Positions 17,223 to 25,010 of a stretch of DNA of 64,000 nt are shown in pieces. Position numbers and translations under genes: made by a program. A model generated the notes under the pieces. That model did not search any database. It saw nothing but the letters and a program-made list of their open reading frames with translations, and was not told the origin of the DNA. Each line of letters starts with the position of its first letter. The first letter of the stretch is position 1. The DNA is from Zeimonas sp046347945 (GTDB taxonomy: Bacteria; Pseudomonadota; Gammaproteobacteria; Burkholderiales; Burkholderiaceae_E). The stretch lies in NCBI GenBank assembly GCA_046347945.1, contig JAXMFB010000012.1, forward strand, positions 1 to 64,000, given 5' to 3'.

Positions 17223-18073
17223 GCTTCGGTCCTCCGATCGGGGACGTGACGCTCGGCGGGGCCGTCGTAATGCGCCCCCAGCGCGTCGGGAATGATCCGC
17301 AGCGGCACGCCGTCGCGGATCTCCTCGGTGATATGCGCCAGCATCGCCATGCCGTAGCCCAGCGCGCCGAGCCCGCCGATGACCAGCGGATCGAGGCCCA
17401 GATCGGCCAGCACGGCACCGAGCGCGCCCGCCAGATTGATCGGGATCTTGCGCCCCTTCGCTCCGGCCAGGTGCGCCTCGACGGCGTCGAGCATGCGGCC
17501 GTGTTCGCGCCATCCATCGAGCCCGAGCGCCAGGCGCCGCAGCGTGACGGCGCGCGGCTCGGCCGCCTTGTGCAATGGATGGCCCAGCCCGGGCACGCGG
17601 CCGCGCCGCTCGCCCCAGATCTGCATCACGCGCGCGCACGTGTCGGGCTGCGGCAGCTTCCAGCCGAGCGCCTCGATCAGCATCTCGGCCGGTTCCTGCG
17701 GTGAACCGGTGACCGACCCGGAGGCCAGCATGCCGCTGGCCAGTGCCGGCACTGGCGAATCGGGAAACGCCGACGCCGTGAACCGCGCGGCGCCAATGGC
17801 GGCGCTGACGAACTGCTGGTCGACGCCGCTGCGCAGCACCAGGTCGAACAGCGCGGCCTGGCGCGCATCGGGCAACTCGCCCACGAGCACCAGCCAGGCC
17901 ATCTCGGTGTAGCTCAGCCGCTCGATGATCTCCTCGACGGGATAGCCCCGCACCAGGATCCGTCCCTGGCCGGCACGGCTGATGCGCGTGCTCCAGTAGT
18001 CGCTCCAGTCGCCAGAGGCGACGAACTCGCCGATGTTGTGACGCCGCGCGTGCGGCCGTTGTCCTTCGCTCAT
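17219..18073 (-). CDS. Citrate synthase-superfamily protein (citryl-CoA lyase-like), atypical active site
   Basis: This 284-residue protein starts with the citrate-synthase N-terminal pattern ILVRGYPVEEIIERL and AWLVLVGELP. It retains a GLGHPLHK segment at about 162-169, corresponding to the second active-site histidine region. Where citrate synthase has its first catalytic His (around residues 111-128 here) the sequence is ASGMLASGSVTGSPQ, without His. The aspartate region reads PINLAGALGA, without Asp. The short length matches proteins named citryl-CoA lyase in databases. The missing residues argue against ordinary citrate synthesis. It overlaps both neighbours by 4 bases, so it is made with the DUF35/thiolase pair and a CoA ligase. 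Confidence 0.75.
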   Translation of the reverse strand: MSEGQRPHARRHNIGEFVASGDWSDYWSTRISRAGQGRILVRGYPVEEIIERLSYTEMAWLVLVGELPDARQAALFDLVLRSGVDQQFVSAAIGAARFTASAFPDSPVPALASGMLASGSVTGSPQEPAEMLIEALGWKLPQPDTCARVMQIWGERRGRVPGLGHPLHKAAEPRAVTLRRLALGLDGWREHGRMLDAVEAHLAGAKGRKIPINLAGALGAVLADLGLDPLVIGGLGALGYGMAMLAHITEEIRDGVPLRIIPDALGAHYDGPAERHVPDRRTEA

Positions 18074-18477
18074 GTCTTGTCTCCTGGGTCGACCTGGCCG
18101 GCGTCGACCACGGCAGTCGCGGGCACGAACAGCGGCAGTTGCCGCTCGCCGCGCTTGTCGAATCGCACGCGCACCGTCATGCCGACACGCACGGCCTCGG
18201 CCGGACAGTCGACGACGTTCGAGATCATGCGCGGCCCTTCGCGCAGTGCAATCAGCGCGATCACGTAGGGTGGTACGAAGTCCGGGTGGTACTGCTGCCG
18301 ATAGACCGTGAAGGTCGCCACCTCGCCCTGCCCCGAGAGCGCCCGCCGCCCGATGTGGTCGGACCAGCAGCGGGGGCAGACAGGTGCGATGGGCAGGAAG
18401 AAGTGGCCGCATGATCGGCACGCAGCCGCTTCGAGCGTGCCCGGCGTTGTCGGCGAGACGGTGTGCGGGCGGCTCAT
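18070..18477 (-). CDS. DUF35 (OB-fold, zinc-ribbon) acyl-CoA-associated protein
   Basis: The 135-residue protein has an N-terminal zinc ribbon (CRSCGHFFLPIAPVCPRC), then the OB-fold part with ATFTVYRQQYHPDFVPPYVI. DUF35 proteins partner with SCP2-thiolase-like proteins, for example ChsH2-DUF35 with Ltp2 in steroid side-chain degradation, where the pair is an aldolase. Here it lies directly after such a thiolase-like gene with a 4-base overlap, so it is almost certainly its subunit. It also overlaps the citrate-synthase-like gene. Confidence 0.88.
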   Translation of the reverse strand: MSRPHTVSPTTPGTLEAAACRSCGHFFLPIAPVCPRCWSDHIGRRALSGQGEVATFTVYRQQYHPDFVPPYVIALIALREGPRMISNVVDCPAEAVRVGMTVRVRFDKRGERQLPLFVPATAVVDAGQVDPGDKT

Positions 18478-19610
18478 GCCCGCGACCCCAGGATCAGCGT
18501 GGCGTGGCTGTTCATGCCCAGGCCGTGTCCGCTCACCAGCGCGACTTCGGCACCCGCCACCTGGCGTTCGCCGGCCGCCCCGCGCAGCTGCCGCACAGCC
18601 TCGATGACGTGCAGCATGCCGCCGCCGTAGCCTTCGGCGAGCAGGCCACCGCTGGGGTTGACCGCCAGCGCCCCGCCCGGGCCGATGCGGCCGTCGGCCA
18701 CGAAATCGCCCGCTTCGCCCGGCGCACAGAAGCCGTAGGCCTCGAGCTGCATCAGCACCACGATGGTGAAGCAGTCGTACAGCATCGCCACGTCGACATC
18801 AGAGGCGCCGAGCCCGGCACGCGCGAGCGCACGTGGGCCGCAGCGCGCCGCCGGCAGCGTGTCGAAATGCGCGGGGTTCGAGAAGGTGCCCAGGCTGTGC
18901 GCCTGACCCATGCCGAGAATGGGCACGGCGCCCTGGCGCAGGTCCTTCGCGCGTTCGGCAGCGCACACCACCACCGCCGCGGCGCCGTCCGAGACCAGGC
19001 AGCAGTCGGCTCGGCGCAACGGTTCGACGAGCATGCGCGAGTCGAAGTAGCTCGCCATGTCCAGCGGCTTCTTCAGCTGCGCATGAGGCGTGCGGGCGGC
19101 GTGCGCGCGCGCGGCGATGGCGACTTCCGCAAACGCCTCGGGACGCGTTCCGTACCTCGCCATGTGTCGTTGCGCCGCCAGCGCGTGCAGCCCGGCGGCG
19201 CCGAAGAAGCCGAACGCAGCCTCTTCACCACGGCCATAAGCGTAGGAGCCGGCGCTCGACAGTGCCGTGTCTGCGTAGACGCACAGGCACACCGAGCACA
19301 ACCCGGCCTCGATCGCCAGCGCGGCGCGTTGGATGCTGGCAACGCTGGACGCGCCCCCGAGGATCTCGGTGCCGGCGAAGTCAGGATCCAGGCCGAGCGC
19401 ACGTCCGAGTCGCAGATAGTGGGGTTCGATGCCATTCAACACACCCTGGGCGGCGCCGGGGTCGGTGATCAGCCCGTCGATATCCGCCGGTGCCAGGCCG
19501 GCGTCGCGCACCGCCCGCCGCGCCGCCTGCGCTTCGAGTTCCAGCGCGCTTCGGCCTTCGAGGCGGCCGAACGCCGTATGCCCGATTCCTGCAATGCCGA
19601 CTCGATTCAC
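18474..19610 (-). CDS. SCP2-thiolase-like protein, candidate retro-aldolase subunit
   Basis: A 378-residue thiolase-fold protein from a GTG start. The thiolase nucleophile position reads GGASSV (about residues 85-90) with no Cys. The C-terminal NPSGGLLAEGYGGG has Tyr (about 328) where thiolases have the catalytic His. A second Tyr lies in LYDCFTIVV (about 278). Loss of the Cys/His pair and Tyr substitution is the pattern I recall for Ltp2-type aldolases, which also need a DUF35 partner. It is the first gene of the minus-strand four-gene unit. Claisen thiolysis is therefore unlikely; retro-aldol cleavage of a hydroxyacyl-CoA is the best inference. Confidence 0.8.
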   Translation of the reverse strand: MNRVGIAGIGHTAFGRLEGRSALELEAQAARRAVRDAGLAPADIDGLITDPGAAQGVLNGIEPHYLRLGRALGLDPDFAGTEILGGASSVASIQRAALAIEAGLCSVCLCVYADTALSSAGSYAYGRGEEAAFGFFGAAGLHALAAQRHMARYGTRPEAFAEVAIAARAHAARTPHAQLKKPLDMASYFDSRMLVEPLRRADCCLVSDGAAAVVVCAAERAKDLRQGAVPILGMGQAHSLGTFSNPAHFDTLPAARCGPRALARAGLGASDVDVAMLYDCFTIVVLMQLEAYGFCAPGEAGDFVADGRIGPGGALAVNPSGGLLAEGYGGGMLHVIEAVRQLRGAAGERQVAGAEVALVSGHGLGMNSHATLILGSRA

Positions 19611-19682
19611 CGAAACCGTCCCGAGCTTGCTTCGCCCCGCTGCGCCGCCCGCGCCGTCCGGAGCATTGCGATGCACTAAGTA

Positions 19683-19711
19683 TTGATGATTACACAATTT
19701 GTGAGTATTAT
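19683..19711 (+). promoter_or_regulatory. Promoter with operator-like dyad in the spacer, upstream of the acyl-CoA dehydrogenase operon
   Basis: TTGATG (19683-19688), a 17-base spacer and TATTAT (19706-19711) form a good sigma-70 promoter in an AT-rich patch. The spacer contains CACAA-T-TTGTG (19693-19703), a dyad well placed for a repressor. It drives the gene starting at 19767 and lies in the 156-base divergent gap with the thiolase-like gene. Confidence 0.6.
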
Positions 19712-19766
19712 TCAAGCAACACCGGGCCTGGATCTGTGCCCGGGCCCGACGAACCAGGGGGCGGCA

Positions 19767-20912
19767 GTGGACAGGGATTGGAGCGAGGAGCACGACGCGT
19801 TGCGGCACTCGCTGCGCAGCTACGTCCGGGCGAAGGTCACCCCGCACGTGCTCGACTGGGAGGCGGCTGGCGAGGTGCCTCGCAGCCTGTTCGCCGACCT
19901 GGCCGATCTCGGCGTGCTGGGGCTGAGACTTTCGCCCGAGTACGGCGGCGGCGGCCAGGATTTCTGGTTCACCGTCGTGCTGCTCGAGGAACTGATGCGC
20001 TGCGGCTCCATCGGCGTGCCGGTCGCCGTGATGGCGCATGCCGAGTTCGCCACCATGCTGATCGACCGCTACGGCGCGCCGGCCTTGCGCGACAGGTACG
20101 TGCGCGGTGCCTCGGCAGGGCGCCTCGTCGGTGCACTCGGCGTCTCCGAACCCGACGCCGGCAGCGATGTCGCCGCGATCCGCACGCGCGCCGTGCGCGA
20201 TGGTGCCGACTACGTCATCAACGGCTCCAAGCTCTACATCAGCAACGGCACGATCGCCGACTACATCACGTTGGCGGTGCGGACCGGTGGCCCGGGCGCC
20301 AAAGGGCTTTCGGTGATCGTCGTGCCGGCCGACAGCCACGGACTGCGGCGGCGGCGGCTGCGCAAGCTCGGCACGCACGCATCCGACACGGCCGAGCTGT
20401 TCTTCGAGGATTGCCGGGTCCCGGCGGCGAACCTGCTGGGCGCCGAGAACGCCGGCTTCGGGATGATCATGTCGGGCTTCGAGGGCGAGCGTCTCGTCCT
20501 GTCTGTCATGGCGTGCAGCCACGCGCGGCTGATGTTCGACGAAGCGCGCGAGTGGGGCCACCAGCGCCGTGCCTTCGGCCAGCCGGTGCTCGGTTTCCAG
20601 GTCTGGCAGCATCGCTTGGCCGACGTGCTGACGCGAATCGAGGCGGCCGAGGCGCTGGCGCTGCGCGGCATCGACCTGTACGTGCGTGGCCGTCCCGCGC
20701 AGTCCGAGATCTCGATGGCCAAGCTCTTCGCCACCGAGACGGCGCGCTTCGCGGCCAGCGAGTGTGCGCAGATATACGGCGGCCTCGGCTACATGGAGGA
20801 ATCGCTGATGGCGCGGCTGCACCGCGACGCGCTGGCGATGACCGTCGGTGCGGGGTCGAGCGAGGTCATGCGCAGCCTCATCGCGCGCGCCAACAACCTG
20901 GTAGCGCCATGA
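19767..20912 (+). CDS. Acyl-CoA dehydrogenase
   Basis: The 381-residue product starts at GTG 19767, preceded by AGGGGGC. A longer frame to 19683 would overlap the promoter. FAD-binding family segments are GALGVSEPDAGSDVAAIRTR, YVINGSKLYISNG and YGGLGYMEES. The C-terminal block is GAGSSEVMR, where medium-chain enzymes have EGTxEIQR, so the usual catalytic Glu is Ala. As in isovaleryl- or long-chain-type enzymes, the base must lie elsewhere. It oxidises an acyl-CoA to the 2-enoyl-CoA and is the first gene of an ACAD-crotonase-amidohydrolase-thioesterase-crotonase-ACAD-TetR-MDR operon. Confidence 0.92.
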   Translation: MDRDWSEEHDALRHSLRSYVRAKVTPHVLDWEAAGEVPRSLFADLADLGVLGLRLSPEYGGGGQDFWFTVVLLEELMRCGSIGVPVAVMAHAEFATMLIDRYGAPALRDRYVRGASAGRLVGALGVSEPDAGSDVAAIRTRAVRDGADYVINGSKLYISNGTIADYITLAVRTGGPGAKGLSVIVVPADSHGLRRRRLRKLGTHASDTAELFFEDCRVPAANLLGAENAGFGMIMSGFEGERLVLSVMACSHARLMFDEAREWGHQRRAFGQPVLGFQVWQHRLADVLTRIEAAEALALRGIDLYVRGRPAQSEISMAKLFATETARFAASECAQIYGGLGYMEESLMARLHRDALAMTVGAGSSEVMRSLIARANNLVAP

Positions 20913-21700
20913 CGCTGCGGCGCGAAACCCGCGACGGCGTCCTGATCCTGACGATCGATCGCCCGGCTGCGCGCAACGCGCTCGACTCCCGCACGCAGAA
21001 GGCGCTGCTCGACGAATGGCTGCGCTTTCGTGACGACGACGAGCTGCGTGTCGCCGTGCTCACCGGCGCCGGCAACGAGGCCTTCTGCGCCGGCGCCGAC
21101 CTGAAGGAACTGGGTGCGTTCTATCGCTCGATGACGCCATTCCAGCGTCGCGAGCGCGGCGAACGCGAACCGGGTCTCGGCGCCATCACGCGCAACTTCG
21201 ACGCGCGCAAGCCGACCATCGCCGCGGTCAACGGCACCTGCCTGGCCGGTGGACTCGAGCTTGCGCTGGCCTGCGACATCCGCATCGCCGCGGAGCACGC
21301 GCGGTTCGGCCTGCCGGAGGTCTGCCGCGGCATCCTGCCCGGCGCCGGTGGCACGCAGCGCCTGCCGCGCGCGCTGCCGCTCGGGGTGGCCATGGAGATG
21401 ATCCTGAGCGGCGCGCCGATCGACGCGGCCGCGGCGCTGCGCTGGGGACTGGTAAGCCACGTCGTGCCGGCCGCCGGACTGCTCGAGGGCGCGCTCGACA
21501 TCGCTGCACGCATCGCTTCCAACGGGCCGCTGGCGGTGCGTGCGGCGCGCGACGCGGTCCATCAGGGACTGACGCTGCCGCTCGAGGCGGCGTTGCGACT
21601 CGAGCAGTTCCTCGCCGAACCGCTGCGCCAGAGCGAGGACGCCGCCGAGGGCGTGCGTGCGTTCATCGAGAAGCGCACTGCCAAGTTCACCGGACGCTGA
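20909..21700 (+). CDS. Enoyl-CoA hydratase/isomerase (crotonase family)
   Basis: The 263-residue crotonase has an oxyanion-hole segment EAFCAGADLKEL. Both hydratase glutamates are present in context: GTCLAGGLELALACD and GLPEVCRGILPGAGGTQRLPR. It is therefore likely a true hydratase. It overlaps the preceding acyl-CoA dehydrogenase by ATGA and should hydrate its product. Confidence 0.93.
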   Translation: MTLRRETRDGVLILTIDRPAARNALDSRTQKALLDEWLRFRDDDELRVAVLTGAGNEAFCAGADLKELGAFYRSMTPFQRRERGEREPGLGAITRNFDARKPTIAAVNGTCLAGGLELALACDIRIAAEHARFGLPEVCRGILPGAGGTQRLPRALPLGVAMEMILSGAPIDAAAALRWGLVSHVVPAAGLLEGALDIAARIASNGPLAVRAARDAVHQGLTLPLEAALRLEQFLAEPLRQSEDAAEGVRAFIEKRTAKFTGR

Positions 21701-21714
21701 AAGGAGCGCACCTC

Positions 21715-22569
21715 ATGGCCAGAGAGAAGATCGCGATCGACGCATGGGCCACCTATATCTCGCCGGAAGGCGCGAAGAAATGGCCGCCCGAGTTCCTGCA
21801 CATCTTCCGCAAGTACAAGTGCCCGCCCAACATGTTCGAAGGGGGCACGGTGGAGGCGATGCTCGCCGAGATGGATGCTGCAGGTGTCGACCGCATTGTG
21901 CTGTCGGCCTTCTTCTACGGCGGCCAATGGGTGTTGCTCAACGAGGAGGTGGCTCACATGGTGCGCGAGCACCCCGACCGCTTCATTGGCGCAGGCACCG
22001 TCAACATCATGCAGAAGCCCATGCAGGTGGTGCGCGAGGTCGACTACCTGGTCAAGGACCTGGGTCTGCGCTGCCTGCGGCTGGAGCCCTACATGTACGG
22101 CGACGGCATGACCGGCCTGCCGCCCAATGACAAGCACTACTGGCCGGTCTACATGCGCTGCGGCGAGTTGGGCGTCGCGGTGGCCATTCAGGTCGGCCAC
22201 ACCGGGCCGCTGCTGCCCTCCGAATGCGGGCGGCCGATCTATCTCGACGAGGTGGCGCTGTCGTTCCCCGACCTGGCGATCCTGGGCTGCCACGTCGGAC
22301 AGCCCTGGCACGAGGAGATGATGGTACTGGCCTGGAAACACCCCAACGTCTATCTCGAGACCTCGGCACGCGGGCCGCGCCAGTGGCCGCAGTCGCTGGT
22401 GGATTTCGCGAAGGGCTGGGGCCAGGACAAGGTGATCTGGGCGACCGACTACCCGTTGCTCGGCTTCGATCGCACACTGGGCGAACTCGAGGCCCTCGGC
22501 GTCGACGCCACGATCTACCGCAAGATCGTTCGCGACAACCTGTTGCGCGCACTGAGACTCGACCTGTGA
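21715..22569 (+). CDS. Amidohydrolase-2 superfamily protein lacking the HxH metal motif
   Basis: A 284-residue TIM-barrel protein related to ACMSD-type amidohydrolases/decarboxylases. The first strand reads IDAWATYIS, where the family has IDxHxH, so two metal ligands are missing. Later ligand positions remain: VGHTGP, GCHVGQPWHEEM and ATDYP. It may still bind one metal or act without one, perhaps as a hydrolase or lyase on a ring-cleavage or acyl-CoA intermediate. It is 14 bases after the crotonase and has an AAAGGAG ribosome site. Confidence 0.8.
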   Translation: MAREKIAIDAWATYISPEGAKKWPPEFLHIFRKYKCPPNMFEGGTVEAMLAEMDAAGVDRIVLSAFFYGGQWVLLNEEVAHMVREHPDRFIGAGTVNIMQKPMQVVREVDYLVKDLGLRCLRLEPYMYGDGMTGLPPNDKHYWPVYMRCGELGVAVAIQVGHTGPLLPSECGRPIYLDEVALSFPDLAILGCHVGQPWHEEMMVLAWKHPNVYLETSARGPRQWPQSLVDFAKGWGQDKVIWATDYPLLGFDRTLGELEALGVDATIYRKIVRDNLLRALRLDL

Positions 22570-23009
22570 GCGACAGTACCCAGCGCCTGCTCGATTCGAT
22601 CGCCTACGTCGCCTGGCACGGCCAGAAGCTTCGGCTTCGGGAGCCCGGTCGTGCAGTGGTCGTGCAGCCCGATCGCGCCGATCTGCACAACTACGTCGGC
22701 ACGACCCATGCCGGTGCGATCTACACGCTGGCCGAGACCGCTGCAGGCGTGGCGGCCGACAGCGTGGCGGCGACGATGGGCGGCTTCGTCCTGCTCGCGA
22801 CCGCCGAGTTGCGCTACACGCGCCGCGCCCAGGGCACGCTCGAGGCCGAGGCCCGGCTCGAATCGACTGCCGACGTCGAGGCGCTGGCGCGCGAATACGT
22901 CGACAGCGGCCGAGGACGCCTGAGCGTTGGCGTGCATGTCCGCGACGCTGGCGGCGAAGCCGTCTTCGACGGTACCTTCCACTATGCGATCCGCAAGAGG
23001 ACACGATGA
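22566..23009 (+). CDS. Hotdog-fold thioesterase-like protein (PaaI/DUF4442 type)
   Basis: A 147-residue hotdog protein from a GTG start coupled to the preceding stop (GTGA). The helix motif THAGAIYTLAETAAGVAADS is the PaaI-like HGG/HAG..E pattern with the acidic residue at the expected place. It may hydrolyse dead-end acyl-CoAs to free CoA during catabolism. It overlaps the next crotonase gene by 4 bases. Confidence 0.8.
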   Translation: MSDSTQRLLDSIAYVAWHGQKLRLREPGRAVVVQPDRADLHNYVGTTHAGAIYTLAETAAGVAADSVAATMGGFVLLATAELRYTRRAQGTLEAEARLESTADVEALAREYVDSGRGRLSVGVHVRDAGGEAVFDGTFHYAIRKRTR

Positions 23010-23785
23010 GCGAATCCCTGCTGCTCGAGCGGCGCGCCAGCTCGCTGCGCCTGACACTCAACCGCCCCGACAAGCTCAACGCCATCGACTTGCCGCTGCT
23101 CGACGCGCTTACCGAATCGCTCGAAGCGGCCGGTCGCGACCCCGAGGTGCGCGCCATCGTCATCGCCGGCGCCGGGAAGTCGTTCTGCGCGGGTGCCGAC
23201 ATCGGCCAGATGATCGATCGCACCGCCGACGACTGGGAGCGCACGGTCGATCATTACCTCGACCCGATCCGCGCGATTTCGCGTATTGGAAAGCCGGTGA
23301 TCGCGCGACTGCACGGTAACGTCTTCGGCGGGGGGTTGGGGCTGGCGATCGCCTGCGACTTTCGCGTCGCTGCGAGCACTGCACGGTTCTGCACTCCCTT
23401 CGTCAAGCTGGCGCTGGCCGGCTGCGACATGTCGGCCGGCTACTTCCTGCCGCGGCTTGTCGGCCTGGGGCGAGCCACCGACATGATGATGACCGCGCGC
23501 GTGGTCGAGGCGAGCGAAGCGCTGGCGATCGGCCTCGCGAGCCGCGTCGTGCCCGACGAGGAACTCGACGCGGCCACCGACGCGCTGGCCGATCAGCTCG
23601 CCGGCTTCGCGCCGCGTACCACCGCCTTCACGAAGGGGGCGATCCGCCGCTCGCTCGACCGTGACATGGAAGGCGAGTTCGACTACGAGGTCTTCGCGCA
23701 AGTCCAGTGCCTGCAAAGCGTTGACCACCGCGAGGGCGTGGCCGCATTTCGCGAGCGACGACCTCCGGTCTTCCGCGGGGCCTGA
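23006..23785 (+). CDS. Crotonase-family protein with non-standard active site
   Basis: This is 259 residues with the oxyanion segment KSFCAGADIGQM. The two hydratase glutamates are not conserved: the sites read GNVFGGGLGLAIACD and CTPFVKLALAGCDMSAGYFLPR. An Asp in GCDMS may serve instead, as in isomerase-type crotonases. It probably catalyses double-bond isomerisation or C-C bond cleavage rather than simple hydration. It is coupled to the thioesterase gene by ATGA. Confidence 0.85.
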   Translation: MSESLLLERRASSLRLTLNRPDKLNAIDLPLLDALTESLEAAGRDPEVRAIVIAGAGKSFCAGADIGQMIDRTADDWERTVDHYLDPIRAISRIGKPVIARLHGNVFGGGLGLAIACDFRVAASTARFCTPFVKLALAGCDMSAGYFLPRLVGLGRATDMMMTARVVEASEALAIGLASRVVPDEELDAATDALADQLAGFAPRTTAFTKGAIRRSLDRDMEGEFDYEVFAQVQCLQSVDHREGVAAFRERRPPVFRGA

Positions 23786-23864
23786 GACGCCTGGTGCGCC
23801 GACGACCGTCCGCACCGCATCCGCACCGTCAATCCCTGCGCGCCGAATCCGAGGAGGGCCCGCG

Positions 23865-25007
23865 ATGACCGAGATCGGCTTGAGCGAAGAAGAGATCCAG
23901 TTCCGCGACAGCGTGCGCGCCTTCGTCGACAAACGCATCGTCCCCAACGCCACGCGCTGGGACTTCGAGGAACGCTATCCGCGCGAACTCTTCCAGGAGA
24001 CCGCGGCCCTGGGTTGGCTTGGCGTGGGGTTTCCCGAGGAATACGGCGGTAGCGGCGGCAGCAGCGTGCTGTATGCGCTGCTTTGCGCCGAGTTGGCGCG
24101 CGGTTCGGCCGCGATCGCGCTGGGGCTCTACGTGCACACGGCGCTGGCGTCCTCGGCGATCCTGCATCTGGGGACGGCCCGGCAGAAGGCCAGTTACCTG
24201 CCCGACGCACTGGCCGGCAGGCGCATCGGCTGCTGGGGCTACGCGGAGGCCGGCGCCGGTGCCGACATCAGCTGCGTGCGAACGCGCGCGCGGCGCGACG
24301 GTGACTGCTACGTGCTCGACGGCGCGAAGCTGTACATCACCAACTCGCCGTTCGCCGACTTCATGGTGATCGTCGCACAGACCGAACCCGGGCGCGGGCT
24401 CAAGGGCATGTCGCTCTTCGTCATCGACCGCGACACGCCGGGAGTACGCGTCGGTGCGCCGTTCAGGAAGCTGGGCATGGGTGCCTCGGAGATGGCCGAG
24501 ATCGTCTTCGAGGGGGTTCGCGTGCCCGCCGGGAACCGCGTGGGCACCGAGCATTCCGGCTTTATCGAGGCGTTGAAGGTGCTCACGCTCGGGCGCATCG
24601 CATCGGCCGGCTTCGGCGTCGGCCTGGGACGCGCCGCGCTCGAGGAGGCCTTGCGCTATAGTGCCAACCGCATGCAGGCTGACGCACCGATCAACCGCCA
24701 CCAGTTCGTGCGCTTCACGTTGGCCGACATGGCCACTCGCCTCGAGGCGGCCTGGCGCCTGACGCTGCACGCAGCGCGCCTGGCCGAGGCTGGCAGCGAC
24801 CATGATTGCGCCGCCGCGATGGCCAAGCTGTTCGCCACCGAGACCTGCACGCATGTGTGCGAACGCGCGCTGCACCTGTGCGGCGCGCAGGGCTACATGC
24901 GCGAGAGCGCGGCGCAGCGTTTCTACCGCGACTGCAAGGTGCTGGAGCTCGGCGAGGGCACGAGCGAGATCCAGCGCGAGACCATCTTCAGACACATGGG
25001 CAGTTGA
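23865..25007 (+). CDS. Acyl-CoA dehydrogenase
   Basis: The 380-residue enzyme starts at ATG 23865, preceded by GGAGGG. Motifs are GYAEAGAGADISCVRTRARR, YVLDGAKLYITNSPFADF and GAQGYMRESAAQRFYRD. The C-terminal GEGTSEIQRE retains the catalytic Glu of the medium/short-chain class. It therefore differs in class from the first dehydrogenase of the operon, which suggests two successive oxidations on different acyl chains. The 79 bases before it contain no gene. Confidence 0.93.
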   Translation: MTEIGLSEEEIQFRDSVRAFVDKRIVPNATRWDFEERYPRELFQETAALGWLGVGFPEEYGGSGGSSVLYALLCAELARGSAAIALGLYVHTALASSAILHLGTARQKASYLPDALAGRRIGCWGYAEAGAGADISCVRTRARRDGDCYVLDGAKLYITNSPFADFMVIVAQTEPGRGLKGMSLFVIDRDTPGVRVGAPFRKLGMGASEMAEIVFEGVRVPAGNRVGTEHSGFIEALKVLTLGRIASAGFGVGLGRAALEEALRYSANRMQADAPINRHQFVRFTLADMATRLEAAWRLTLHAARLAEAGSDHDCAAAMAKLFATETCTHVCERALHLCGAQGYMRESAAQRFYRDCKVLELGEGTSEIQRETIFRHMGS

Positions 25008-25010
25008 TCG

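Noticed and set aside
18474..20822. A 782-codon frame extending the thiolase-like gene through the divergent promoter into the acyl-CoA dehydrogenase
   Set aside because: The thiolase fold begins at the GTG at 19610, and the extension is antisense to a clear dehydrogenase gene.
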